Source: Alphaproteobacteria bacterium (GTDB lineage Bacteria; Myxococcota_A; UBA796; GCA-2862545). From it: a stretch of DNA of 64,000 nucleotides. Shown one piece after another: positions 20,369 through 29,055 of this stretch (position 1 is its first letter; each line of letters opens with the position of its first letter). A program made the translations under genes and the position numbers. The notes under the pieces were generated by a model. It ran no database searches, was not told the origin of the DNA, and saw only the letters and a program-made list of their open reading frames with translations. The DNA is taken from the NCBI GenBank assembly GCA_020632875.1, contig JACKET010000020.1, positions 1-64,000 on the forward strand, given 5' to 3'.

Positions 20369-22255
20369 TTACGGAGTCGCGGGCTCGGCGTCGACCGGGA
20401 CGATGCTGTTCCGGTCGATCGAGAGGATCCGGATGCGGGAGCGGACGCGCCGTTTGTCGGCGTCGAAGCCCGTCGCACCCGTGGGAGCCCCGGAGATCTG
20501 CACGTCGAGCAGCGCCTGCCTGAGGTCGGCCCGCGTGGCGATGGAGCCACGCGTCGCCGCGCCCAATAGACGCCCGGCGTCGACCGCGACGGCCTCGAGC
20601 GAGCTCGGCGTGCGCTGCAGGTCGGCCTTGTACGCCGCGACGAACGCGTCGCTCGCGTCGACGAAGAACGCGTCGGTGAACCGCGACCCGCGGACGTACT
20701 CGCCGCCCGCGGCGACGAGGTCGGGGCTGTTCCACCCGCTGAGGCCGAGCACCGGCACCGGGTCCTGGTTCCGCTTCGGCTTGAACTCGCCGATCGGGAA
20801 CTCCTCGTAGGCGAGGGCCGCGCACGCGATCGGGATCTTGCGGGCGTTGTCGGGGAGGAACAGGCCGTCGAAGTCGATCTTCGGGGGGAGCACGGCGTTC
20901 GCCGGGTTGCCGCCCTTCTCTTCGATCTCCTCCTTGAGCTTGTGGAACTCCCACTTGCGGGCCTCGTAGTCCTTGCGGCCGAGCTTGCTCGCGAACTCCA
21001 TCAGCGCGGGTGCGGCGGGGTCGTAGTAGGTCTCGACCGTGATCGTGCCGCCGCGGGCTTCGACCGCATCGCGGAACTCCTTCGCCGCCCGCTCGCCGTA
21101 GGCGGTCTGGGGCGCGAAGATCGCGAAGGCCTTCATCTGCTCGCGGACCATCGCGAACTCGGCGAGCGCGTCGGCCTGGTCGCCGATCGACGGCACGCCC
21201 TGGAACACCCAGTCGAGGTCGTCGCGCTCGTTCGACTGCGACAGCGAGACGAGCGGGACCTCGAGGGCTGCGGCCGCGTCGACGACCTGCTCGGTGGCTT
21301 CGGAGAGCAGGGGACCGACCACGCCGACCGCCCCGTCCTGGAGGACCGCCGTCTCGAGCGCCGCGACCGCGCCTTCGGGGGTGGCGCCGGTGTCGACGAA
21401 CCGGAGCTTCCGCGTGCCGCCGCCGGCCCGGTAGCCGAACTCGAACGCCTCTTTCACCTGGCGCCCGACGGCTTCGTACTTGTCGCTCATCGGGAGGAGG
21501 ACGGCGATGAGGTCGGGGTTCACGACGGCCGTGGCCTCGGCCCGACGGACCATGTAGGCCGCCTGCAGGTGCTCGAAGCTGTCGGGGGCCGCTTCGGACT
21601 CGGCCTGGCGGGCGAGCTCGGCGGCGCGGGCGCGGTCGCCGGACTCGAGCGCCTTTCGCGCGCGGTCGAGGAGCTTGGCGTCGTCGTCGTTGGCGACCTG
21701 GACGGGACCGCCGGACGCCAGCTTCTCGAGGGCCGCCTTCACCCGCGTCTGCACGGCCGGGTCGGCCTTCGCGTAGATGAGCGCGCGCTTCGAGTACTGG
21801 TTGACCTTGCCGACCTCGCTGTTCCGCGTGGCGTCGATCGTGAGGAACAGGAAGCGGTCGGCGTTCTGGGTGTCGAGCACCGTCTTCTCGTTGATCCGCT
21901 TCAGGTCTGCGACGGCCGCGGCGTCGAGCCCGGACTTCGCCTTCGTGAGGACCAGCCCGAGCCGCGCGGCGTCGGCCCACTCGCCCTCGGAGCCGGCTTC
22001 GAGCGACTGCTCGAACCACGCCTTCGCGGCATCGGCGTCGCCCGAGAGGCGTCGCTGCTCGCCCGCGTGCAGCGCGACGACAGCGAGGTCTTTCGGCTTC
22101 GTGCCCGCCTCGAGCGCGTCTTCGAGCAGGGTGACGGCCTTGGTGCGGTCGGTCGTGGCGAACGCCAGGGCATCCTCGACGACGGCGGGGGTCTGGGGGC
22201 GCTTCCCGGCGTGGGCTTGCGGGGTGAGCAGCAGGCTCAGCAGGAGGGCGATCAT
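20369..22255 (-). CDS. Periplasmic-binding-protein-like, LpoA-type penicillin-binding-protein activator candidate
   Basis: 628 residues with a signal peptide (MIALLLSLLLTPQAHA). Residues about 25-260 are helical repeats of TPR type; residues about 265-590 form a type I periplasmic binding fold (IAVLLPMSDKYEAVGRQVKEA, GVVGPLLSEATEQVV, VPLVSLSQSN, AFAIFAPQTAYGERAAKEFR). TPR plus a Leu/Ile/Val-binding-like domain is the architecture of LpoA, the OM lipoprotein that activates PBP1A. Here no lipobox cysteine is visible, so it is probably soluble. It overlaps dnaJ (ATGA). It could also be a receptor for a small ligand. Confidence 0.75.
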   Translation of the reverse strand: MIALLLSLLLTPQAHAGKRPQTPAVVEDALAFATTDRTKAVTLLEDALEAGTKPKDLAVVALHAGEQRRLSGDADAAKAWFEQSLEAGSEGEWADAARLGLVLTKAKSGLDAAAVADLKRINEKTVLDTQNADRFLFLTIDATRNSEVGKVNQYSKRALIYAKADPAVQTRVKAALEKLASGGPVQVANDDDAKLLDRARKALESGDRARAAELARQAESEAAPDSFEHLQAAYMVRRAEATAVVNPDLIAVLLPMSDKYEAVGRQVKEAFEFGYRAGGGTRKLRFVDTGATPEGAVAALETAVLQDGAVGVVGPLLSEATEQVVDAAAALEVPLVSLSQSNERDDLDWVFQGVPSIGDQADALAEFAMVREQMKAFAIFAPQTAYGERAAKEFRDAVEARGGTITVETYYDPAAPALMEFASKLGRKDYEARKWEFHKLKEEIEEKGGNPANAVLPPKIDFDGLFLPDNARKIPIACAALAYEEFPIGEFKPKRNQDPVPVLGLSGWNSPDLVAAGGEYVRGSRFTDAFFVDASDAFVAAYKADLQRTPSSLEAVAVDAGRLLGAATRGSIATRADLRQALLDVQISGAPTGATGFDADKRRVRSRIRILSIDRNSIVPVDAEPATP

Positions 22256-23319
22256 GCGTTCCTGGCCTCCACCGCGCGGCGGAAGGCCGCGCGCTTGGGA
22301 TGGGCTTCGGGAGGGAGAGAGGCGGCGAGCGCGCGGACCGCCTGGACCTGCAGCTCGTCGAGGGAGGTGGGCAGCTCGAGCACGATCTGGAGGTGCAGAT
22401 CGCCGCGCCCGCTGCGGCCGACGCGGGGCAGACCGCGCCCGCCGAGCCGCAGCACCTTGCGCGGCTCGGAGCCCGGCGGGATGCGGATGGTGGTCGTGCC
22501 GTCGAGCGTGGGGACGACCACGTCGGCGCCGAGCGCCAGCTCGTCGAACGCGAGCGGCAGGTCGACCAGGATGTCTTCGCCGCGCCGGCGGAACAGGTCG
22601 TGATCCGCCACGCTGACGATGACGTAGAGGTCGCCCGCTTCGCCCTCGCCGCGCGAGGCGTCGCCCTTGCCGGCGAGCTTCAGCTTCTGGCCGGCCGCGA
22701 CGCCCGGGGGGACCTTCACGACCAGCGTGTCGTCGAGCGAGACCCGCCCGTCGCCGCCGCACGTCTCGCAGGACGACTCGGCCGTGAACCCGCGCCCGTC
22801 GCAGTGGTAGCAGCTGCTGCGGAACAGCCGCGTGCCCTTGGCCTTGCCGGTGCCGCCGCAGACCTCGCAGTCCTTGCGGGCCTCGGGGACGGCGCCCACG
22901 CCGCCGCAGGTGCGGCACGCGATGCGGCGCGGGACCACGATGGACTTGTCGACGCCCGTGGCGACCTCCTCGAGGGTCAAACTCACGGTGTACCTGAGGT
23001 CGTCCCCCCGCTCGTTGCCACGGCGCCGGAACAGGCCGCCGAACATCGACGTGACGACCTCGTTCACGTCTTCGGGGCGCGGCGGACGGCCGTCTTCGCG
23101 GTAGAGCGGCCCGAGCCGATCGTAGCGCTTGCGCTTGTCGGCGTCGGAGAGCGTGCGGTAGGCCTCGTTGATGTCCTTGAAGCGCTGCGCGGCCTCGGCA
23201 TCGCCCTCGTTCTTGTCGGGGTGCCAGCGGCGGGCCAACGCGCGGTAGGCCTTCTTGATGTCGTCCTGGGAGGCGTCGCGGGGGACGTCGAGGACGTTGT
23301 AGTAGTCGCGGGTGGCCAC
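22252..23319 (-). CDS. dnaJ: Chaperone DnaJ (Hsp40)
   Basis: Co-chaperone that delivers clients to Hsp70 and stimulates its ATPase. 355 residues from GTG (AGGAG 5 nt upstream). J-domain at 1-70 with the essential HPD (WHPDKNEGD). The usual Gly/Phe linker is very short. Zinc-binding domain with four CxxCxGxG-type repeats: CRTCGGVG, CEVCGGTG, CYHCDGRG and CETCGGDG, so a type I DnaJ. The C-terminal client-binding barrel is at about 210-340. Not next to dnaK; it lies between hemW and the LpoA-like gene, overlapping the latter by 4 bp. Confidence 0.95.
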   Translation of the reverse strand: MATRDYYNVLDVPRDASQDDIKKAYRALARRWHPDKNEGDAEAAQRFKDINEAYRTLSDADKRKRYDRLGPLYREDGRPPRPEDVNEVVTSMFGGLFRRRGNERGDDLRYTVSLTLEEVATGVDKSIVVPRRIACRTCGGVGAVPEARKDCEVCGGTGKAKGTRLFRSSCYHCDGRGFTAESSCETCGGDGRVSLDDTLVVKVPPGVAAGQKLKLAGKGDASRGEGEAGDLYVIVSVADHDLFRRRGEDILVDLPLAFDELALGADVVVPTLDGTTTIRIPPGSEPRKVLRLGGRGLPRVGRSGRGDLHLQIVLELPTSLDELQVQAVRALAASLPPEAHPKRAAFRRAVEARNA

Positions 23320-23342
23320 GGGCTCTCCTGGACGCCGACCGA

Positions 23343-24440
23343 CTAACCCGTTCGCGCGGCGACAAGTCCACGCGCGAGCGCCCGGACGACGGCATCGGCG
23401 ACGGGGAACCCGGCAGCGGTGAGGCGGATGTGGCCGTCCTCGTGGGCCAACAGCCCCGCCGTCACGAGCTGTCGGAGGGTGCGCGGATCGGTCGCGAAGG
23501 GCGCCAGGCGCGCGAGATCGAGCCCCTCGACCCCTCGCAACCCGCTCACGAGCGCGTCGGTCGCGCGCTGCGCGGGGTCGGGCGTCTCGATCTCGGGAGG
23601 CTCGCCGGAACGCCAGGCCGCGAAGGGCGGATTCGCCCAACGCCGGCCGTCGGGTGCGAGGCCGTGGGCCGACGGACCGAGGCCCATGTAGGGCGCCCCG
23701 GTCCAGTACAGCGCGTTGTGCGTGGAGCGGTGCCCGGGCTTCGCGAAGTTGCTGACCTCGTAGCGCTCGAGCCCCGCGGCACCGAGCGTCGCGACGATGC
23801 CGTCGTACATGTCGCGCCAGGCGTCGGCCTCGGGCACGGGCAGCGCGCGGCGGGCATCGAGCCGCCCGTAGCCGGTCTCCGGCTCGATGGTGAGGCCGTA
23901 GATCGACACGTGCGGCGGGTCGTACGCGAGGATGCCGGCGAGATCGCGGTCGAGGGCGGCGCGGTCCTGGCCCGGCAGCCCGAACATCAGGTCGACCGAC
24001 CACGACGCGAATCCCGCGCTGGCGACGGCCTCGATGGCGCCGCGGCCGTCGTGGTGGGCGCGGCCGACGCGCCGCAAAAGGTCGGGCTGCAGGGTCTGGA
24101 CGCCGAGCGACAGCCGGTCGATGCCCGCGGCGCGCGCGTCGGCGAGCCAGGTGCCGCCGAGGTCCTCGGGGTTCGCCTCCACCGTGATGGAGCCCGTGGG
24201 CTTCACGGCCTCGGCGATGGACGCGAGGGTGCGCACCGACACCCGGGAGGGCGTGCCGCCGCCGAAGTAGAGCGTACCGGGGGGCCCGTCGAACACGGGC
24301 CGCCAGCGCGCGAGATCCGCGAGGACCCCGTCCAGGAAGGCCGCTTCGGGCGGCGCCGCGTCGCCGGTCACGATCTCGAAGGCGCAGTACGGGCACCGGA
24401 CGCGGCACCACGGCACGTGGACGTAGGCGCCCCAGGTCAT
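23343..24440 (-). CDS. hemW: Radical SAM heme chaperone HemW
   Basis: 365 residues, family length. The radical SAM motif CRVRCPYCAF (CxxxCxxC) sits near residue 12-19, with HVPWC before it and YFGGGTPS after it, both HemW signatures. EANPE, LSLGVQTLQPDLLRRVGR and DLMFGLPGQ follow, and the HemW C-terminal domain contains YEVSNFAKPGH and HNALYW. HemW binds heme and is thought to insert it into acceptor proteins; it was long misnamed coproporphyrinogen III oxidase, and lacks features of true HemN. The start overlaps the M16 peptidase stop (ATGA). Confidence 0.92.
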   Translation of the reverse strand: MTWGAYVHVPWCRVRCPYCAFEIVTGDAAPPEAAFLDGVLADLARWRPVFDGPPGTLYFGGGTPSRVSVRTLASIAEAVKPTGSITVEANPEDLGGTWLADARAAGIDRLSLGVQTLQPDLLRRVGRAHHDGRGAIEAVASAGFASWSVDLMFGLPGQDRAALDRDLAGILAYDPPHVSIYGLTIEPETGYGRLDARRALPVPEADAWRDMYDGIVATLGAAGLERYEVSNFAKPGHRSTHNALYWTGAPYMGLGPSAHGLAPDGRRWANPPFAAWRSGEPPEIETPDPAQRATDALVSGLRGVEGLDLARLAPFATDPRTLRQLVTAGLLAHEDGHIRLTAAGFPVADAVVRALARGLVAARTG

Positions 24441-26881
24441 CGCGGGCGGACGACCACCGCGAGCGGCTCGTCGAGCGCGCCGAGCGCATCCTTCACGGAC
24501 TGCGCGGTGGTGCCGTCGAGCTCCTCGCGGAGGGCGGCGATGTGCGGCGAGCGGTCGTAGATCGCGCACAGACCCAGGTGCACGGCACGGCCGCCGGCGC
24601 GCTGCTGGCCCATCGCGAACTGGCCGAGCGACATGGCCCGGTTGCGCGCGAGCTCCTCGTCGGTCGGGCCGTCGTCGCGCAGCGCGTGCAGCTCGTCGAG
24701 CAGGCGGTTCTTCGCTTCGGTCGCGCGCGCCGGGTCGGTCGCGACGCCGAGCGTGAGCATGCCGCCGTCGAAGCCCTCCCAGGTGCGCGACCAGACGCTG
24801 TAGGCGAGCGAATCGCGCTCGCGCAGCGACATGAACAGGCGCCCGGACTGCGCCGAGAGGATCGAGCCCGCCATGCGGAGGCCCGGGTCGTGGGGACCGC
24901 CGACCGCCGGCGTGCGCGTCGCCAGCGTGACGATGGCGGCCTCGTGGCCGGCGTGCAGCAGGCTCGCCGTGGGCGCGATGGGGGCGGGCTCGGCACGCGG
25001 CGGGATGGCGGGGCCCTCGGGCAGGCCCTGGAGCAGCGGGGAGAGCGCCCGCAGCGCGACGTTTCGCGAGACATCGCCGGCGATGGCGACCTTGAGGTGG
25101 GTGCGCGTGACCCACTGCTCGTGGAACGCGCGGATGGCGCGCGTCGTGATGCGCCCGAGCGAGCCGCGGTTGACGGTCCAGCCCCACGGGTGCCCCGCCC
25201 AGGTGCGCGCCCAGACCTTGCGGTTGCACACGTCGTCGGGCCGATCGAGCAGCGTGTCGAGGTCGAGCAGGTACTCCATCGTGAGCCGGTCGAGCTCGTC
25301 GCGGTCGAAGCGCGGCTCGAGCAGCATGGAGCGGACGAGGTCGAGCGCCGGCACGAGGTTCGCGACAGGCACCGAGAGCTGCACACCCATCGTGTTGCGG
25401 CCCGCGATGGCGCTGACCGAGGCCTGCAGCGCGTCGAGCGCCGCTGCGAAGGCGGTGTTGTCGAGGTCGCCCGCACCCGAGGTGACGAGCGACGCCCACA
25501 TCCCGACGAGCCCCGCCCGCTCGTGGGTCTCGAGCAGGCGACCGCCGGGTAGCACCAGGTACACCGCGGCGAGCGGACCCTGCGCCTCCCAGCCGTCGTC
25601 GGGCCCCGAGAACCGCACGTCGACGCCGTGCAGATCGGGCTCTCCCAGCTCGGCGATGCCGGGCGCCACCGCGGCGGCCTTCGGATCGAGCACGGTGATG
25701 GTGGGCTCGCCGAGGCTCCGCACCAGGCGCTGCACGTCGGCCGCTTCGACCGCGGCGACCGCGGCGCGCCAGTCCTCGCGGGCCTCGGGACCCCCGCGCC
25801 GCGCGGTGAACCACGCGAGGTCGTGAGCCACGCCGTCGACGGTCTCGGCGCTGTACAGCAGCTCGGCCAGCACGTTCTTCCGGGCGCGGTCGACCTCGAC
25901 CGACGCGAGCAGCCCGTCTCCGGCGGCCCGCACTAGGGACAGCGTCGCGGCGACGGCCTCGTCGGTGCGGTCGGGCAGGGGGGCGAGGCCGATCTCGAGC
26001 GACCCGGTCGAGCGACGCGCGTACGTGGTGCACCACGCATCCGCGACGAGCCCGAGCCCGATGCGCAGCTCGCTCTGCAGCAGCGACGCGCGCCCGGCCC
26101 CGAGGGCATTGGCGAGCACCTCGTACGCGGCCACGTCGGGGTGCCCGTCGCCCGGCACGACCCAGGCGATCGACACGAGCGGGGTCTCGAAGTCGCGCTC
26201 GAGCCGCTGCGCCCCGACCTCGGGTGCCGGAGCGGGCGGCACGGGCTCGCGCGCCGGACCGCGGGGCGCGGCACGGGTGAGCCGGGCGGCCGCCTCGCGC
26301 ACGGCATCCTCCGACATCGGCCCCGACACGCCGAGCACGCAGCGGTCGGTCGTGTAGTGCCGGCGCCAGAAGGCGATCAGCGCGTCGCGATCCATCCCGG
26401 CGACGCTCTCGGCCGTGCCGAGCACCGGGCGGCCGTAGGGATGCCCCGGGAACAACCGCGCGGTGACGTGGTCGTCGAGCACCGACTCGGGCTCGTCGTC
26501 GTACCCGCGGATCTCTTCGATCACGACGGGCTTCTCGCGGTCGAGCTCGTCGGGGTCGATGGCGCTGGCCCAGGCCATGTCGGCGAGCACCTCGAGCGCC
26601 TGCTCCCAGTGCTCGGCGAGCACCGTGGCGTGCAGGACGGTCTGATCCCACGTCGTGTAGGCGTTGAGGTCGCCGCCCATGGCCTCGATCTCGGCCGCAC
26701 ACACGCCCACGCCGCGCGTCGCGGTGCCCTTGAACAGCATGTGCTCGAGCAGGTGGGCCGCGCCGGCCACGTCGGGCGTCTCGTCGACCGTGCCGACCTC
26801 GAACCACAGGTAGAGCGCGGCGAGCGCGCTCTCGCCCGGCTGGTGCACGACCCGGAGGCCGTTGTCGAGGGTCTGCTTCAT
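24437..26881 (-). CDS. M16-family zinc peptidase, two-half form
   Basis: 814 residues. The first half has the inverted zinc motif HLLEH (residues about 43-47 in GAAHLLEHMLFKGT) and the distal glutamate in VVIEEIRGYDDEPES, so it should be active. The second half (about 430-814) repeats the M16 fold without the HxxEH motif, as usual in this family. No signal peptide is visible, as the chain begins MKQTLDNGLRVV. Relatives degrade peptides in the cytoplasm or periplasm. It lies in a tight overlapping row: helical-repeat protein, M16 peptidase, HemW. Confidence 0.92.
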   Translation of the reverse strand: MKQTLDNGLRVVHQPGESALAALYLWFEVGTVDETPDVAGAAHLLEHMLFKGTATRGVGVCAAEIEAMGGDLNAYTTWDQTVLHATVLAEHWEQALEVLADMAWASAIDPDELDREKPVVIEEIRGYDDEPESVLDDHVTARLFPGHPYGRPVLGTAESVAGMDRDALIAFWRRHYTTDRCVLGVSGPMSEDAVREAAARLTRAAPRGPAREPVPPAPAPEVGAQRLERDFETPLVSIAWVVPGDGHPDVAAYEVLANALGAGRASLLQSELRIGLGLVADAWCTTYARRSTGSLEIGLAPLPDRTDEAVAATLSLVRAAGDGLLASVEVDRARKNVLAELLYSAETVDGVAHDLAWFTARRGGPEAREDWRAAVAAVEAADVQRLVRSLGEPTITVLDPKAAAVAPGIAELGEPDLHGVDVRFSGPDDGWEAQGPLAAVYLVLPGGRLLETHERAGLVGMWASLVTSGAGDLDNTAFAAALDALQASVSAIAGRNTMGVQLSVPVANLVPALDLVRSMLLEPRFDRDELDRLTMEYLLDLDTLLDRPDDVCNRKVWARTWAGHPWGWTVNRGSLGRITTRAIRAFHEQWVTRTHLKVAIAGDVSRNVALRALSPLLQGLPEGPAIPPRAEPAPIAPTASLLHAGHEAAIVTLATRTPAVGGPHDPGLRMAGSILSAQSGRLFMSLRERDSLAYSVWSRTWEGFDGGMLTLGVATDPARATEAKNRLLDELHALRDDGPTDEELARNRAMSLGQFAMGQQRAGGRAVHLGLCAIYDRSPHIAALREELDGTTAQSVKDALGALDEPLAVVVRPR

Positions 26882-28332
26882 CCGCCGATCTTGCGCGCCA
26901 GGCTCTCGGGGCAGTCGGAGCGGGAGTCGACCTGGTACCACCCGAGCTCGTCGGCCCAGTACTCGCCCTCGAACGGCCACACCTGGTAGCCCTTCTTCTT
27001 CCGGAGCTCGCGGAGCTTGCCGATGCGGTCGGCCGTGAGGTCTTCGAGGGTGCCGGTGGCGGCGGCCCGCTCGTAGAGGCGCGACTCGAGTTGGAGGATG
27101 TCGACCCGCGCGAGCTCGAGGTCGGTGAGCATGCGATGCAGCTCGTCGCGCTCGCCCTTGATCCGCGTGAGGATGCGGCCGCCCTCGCGCTTCGCGATGG
27201 TGTCGGCGCGGCCGTTCAGCCAGCCGGCGACCTTGGTGCCGTGCTTGCCCAGGGCCTCGAGCCCGTCGGCCTCGGTGCGGTAGTGGTCGACCGCCGTGCG
27301 GGCCTCGGCGATGCGGTCTTCGCTGCGGTAGCGGCGGATGACGAGGGGCGGGAGCTTCGGGATGCCCTTGTCGAGGTACGACCCGACATCCGCGAACGTG
27401 CCGGCCTCGTCGAGCCCCGTCAGGGCCCCGTCGAGCTGCTCGAGCACCGGCTGGTAGTGCTTCTCGAACGCGTCCATCTCTTCGACGGCCGTGCCGAACT
27501 TGCACATCATGAACAGCCCCTGCACGCGGAGCATGTCGGCCTCGGGGTACCAGAGCCCGTCCATGAAGGGCGACGAGAAGCTGTGCAGCAGGCCGAGCGC
27601 GCCCGACATGTCGGCGCCCATGAAGTGCGCCCAGGCCTCTTCGAAGTGCGCCTCGACCCAGAAGTCGGAGTCTCGCGGCACCTGCTTGTAGTGGTAGATC
27701 GACTGGCCCCAGTTGCGGGCGCCGTAGTAGGCCCGCGCCAGGTTCATCAGGATCTTCGTGTCGAAGCGCTCGCCCTTGTCGAGCGACACGCCGAGCGCGC
27801 GGGCCGTCTGCAGCGGCACCAGCGCCTCTTCGTTCTTGCCCTGGGCCGCCAGCACGACGCCGCGCACGGACTCGGCGTCGGCGAAGTCGGGCGAGTCGCC
27901 GTCGACGCGCTTCAGCCAGTCGAGCGTCGGGCCGAGGCGGTCGCGGCGCAGCAGGTCGCGCGCGACGAGGTACGCGACGTGCGACCGCTCGTCTTTCTCG
28001 CCGGGGAGGGGCTTCGCGTCTTCGGGCTCGTAGTCGGCGAGCGGGCCGGCGACGATGGCGTGATCACCGACCTGGTCGGCCAGGGCGAAGGCCTTCACCG
28101 CCGAGCCCGTCGCGCCCTTCTCGAACGCGTGGCCGTAGGCGACCAGGGCGGCCCCCTCGAGCTCGGCGTCGGCGAACAGGCCGCCCATGCGCGACCAGGC
28201 CTCGCCGTGGTCTTCGCTCGCGCCTTCGTCGTCGATGACGGCGAACAGCGCGTCGAGGCGGGCCTCGTTGCCGGACGCCTTGTCGAAGGCGTCGAACGTG
28301 CCGGCGAATGCGAGGGAGAGGAGCGCGATCAC
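26878..28332 (-). CDS. Exported helical-repeat (TPR-like) protein
   Basis: 484 residues from GTG at 28332 (GGAGG 7 nt upstream; GTGA overlap with the barrel gene). N-terminus MIALLSLAFAGTFDAF looks like a short signal sequence. The body is a string of alpha-helical hairpins with TPR-like spacing (SVRGVVLAAQGKNEEALVPL, LMNLARAYYGARNWGQSIYH, AHFEEAWAHFMGADMSGAL). A coiled-coil part follows at about 390-450. No enzyme motif. Co-transcription with an OM barrel and a von Willebrand lipoprotein suggests a periplasmic scaffold, but that is inference. Confidence 0.75.
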   Translation of the reverse strand: MIALLSLAFAGTFDAFDKASGNEARLDALFAVIDDEGASEDHGEAWSRMGGLFADAELEGAALVAYGHAFEKGATGSAVKAFALADQVGDHAIVAGPLADYEPEDAKPLPGEKDERSHVAYLVARDLLRRDRLGPTLDWLKRVDGDSPDFADAESVRGVVLAAQGKNEEALVPLQTARALGVSLDKGERFDTKILMNLARAYYGARNWGQSIYHYKQVPRDSDFWVEAHFEEAWAHFMGADMSGALGLLHSFSSPFMDGLWYPEADMLRVQGLFMMCKFGTAVEEMDAFEKHYQPVLEQLDGALTGLDEAGTFADVGSYLDKGIPKLPPLVIRRYRSEDRIAEARTAVDHYRTEADGLEALGKHGTKVAGWLNGRADTIAKREGGRILTRIKGERDELHRMLTDLELARVDILQLESRLYERAAATGTLEDLTADRIGKLRELRKKKGYQVWPFEGEYWADELGWYQVDSRSDCPESLARKIGG

Positions 28333-28994
28333 GGGCGCGCCTCCTGCTTCGAGAACATCGTGATACCGACGGTGACACCGGCGTTCTGCTTGATGGCCCA
28401 CTTGTCGGTCAGCGCACGGTACTCGAGCAGCACGTCGTCGCGGAGCTCGACCCGCAGCGCCGACTTCGGCCCGAGGAAGAAGCGCGTGCCGAGGCCGGGG
28501 GAGAGCGTCGGAGCGACCGCGAACGACCCGTCGGGCACGATGGAGCGCTCGAGCGTGACGCCCCCGCGGCCCGCGAAGTACACGTCGAAGTGGATGACCT
28601 TCGCGCCGTTGAGGTTCATCTTCGCGTAGATGGGGGCCGCCTGGAACCCGACCAGCGCGCTCGCCAGGTAGCGGTAGGCGTACGGGATGACGCCGTACGT
28701 CGGGCTCCCGAGGGTGCGGCTCGTGACGTTCTGCAGGCCGTAGCCGCCGCCGACGAGAAGGCCGTACGAGAAGCGGTCGGACTTGTGCAGATCGAACGAG
28801 AACTGGGCGTTCGGGGTGACGAGGAACGCGTCGAACGGCATCAGGCCGAGGTGCACACCGATCTCGGAGCGACCCTCTTTCGGGTAGAGCACCTTCTGCA
28901 CGACGGTGATGTCGTCGTCGGTGAGCTTGCCGAGCTCGATGGTCTCCTGGGCGGATGCCGTGGAGAGGACCGCGGCCATGAGGGTCGTGAGCAT
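28329..28994 (-). CDS. Outer-membrane beta-barrel protein
   Basis: 221 residues from the ATG at 28994 (GAGGAG 3 nt upstream). Signal peptide MLTTLMAAVLSTASA. The mature protein is made of amphipathic strands with aromatic girdles (FSYGLLVGGGYGLQNV, VIPYAYRYLASALVGFQ, FDVYFAGRGGVTLER, ALRVELRDDVLLEYR). KVLYPKEGRSEIGVHLGLMP near the N-terminus resembles a myxobacterial OM barrel family I recall (TIGR04565 type); I could not check this. It overlaps the next gene (GTGA). Confidence 0.8.
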   Translation of the reverse strand: MLTTLMAAVLSTASAQETIELGKLTDDDITVVQKVLYPKEGRSEIGVHLGLMPFDAFLVTPNAQFSFDLHKSDRFSYGLLVGGGYGLQNVTSRTLGSPTYGVIPYAYRYLASALVGFQAAPIYAKMNLNGAKVIHFDVYFAGRGGVTLERSIVPDGSFAVAPTLSPGLGTRFFLGPKSALRVELRDDVLLEYRALTDKWAIKQNAGVTVGITMFSKQEARP

Positions 28995-29055
28995 GTGCTC
29001 CTCGTGCGAAGGGACCCGGGCGGGACCCGGGGCGGCAGATGGGCGGAAGACCCCG

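Noticed and set aside
23343..24440. Coproporphyrinogen III oxidase (HemN)
   Set aside because: Short N-terminus, CxxxCxxC context and C-terminal domain are those of HemW.
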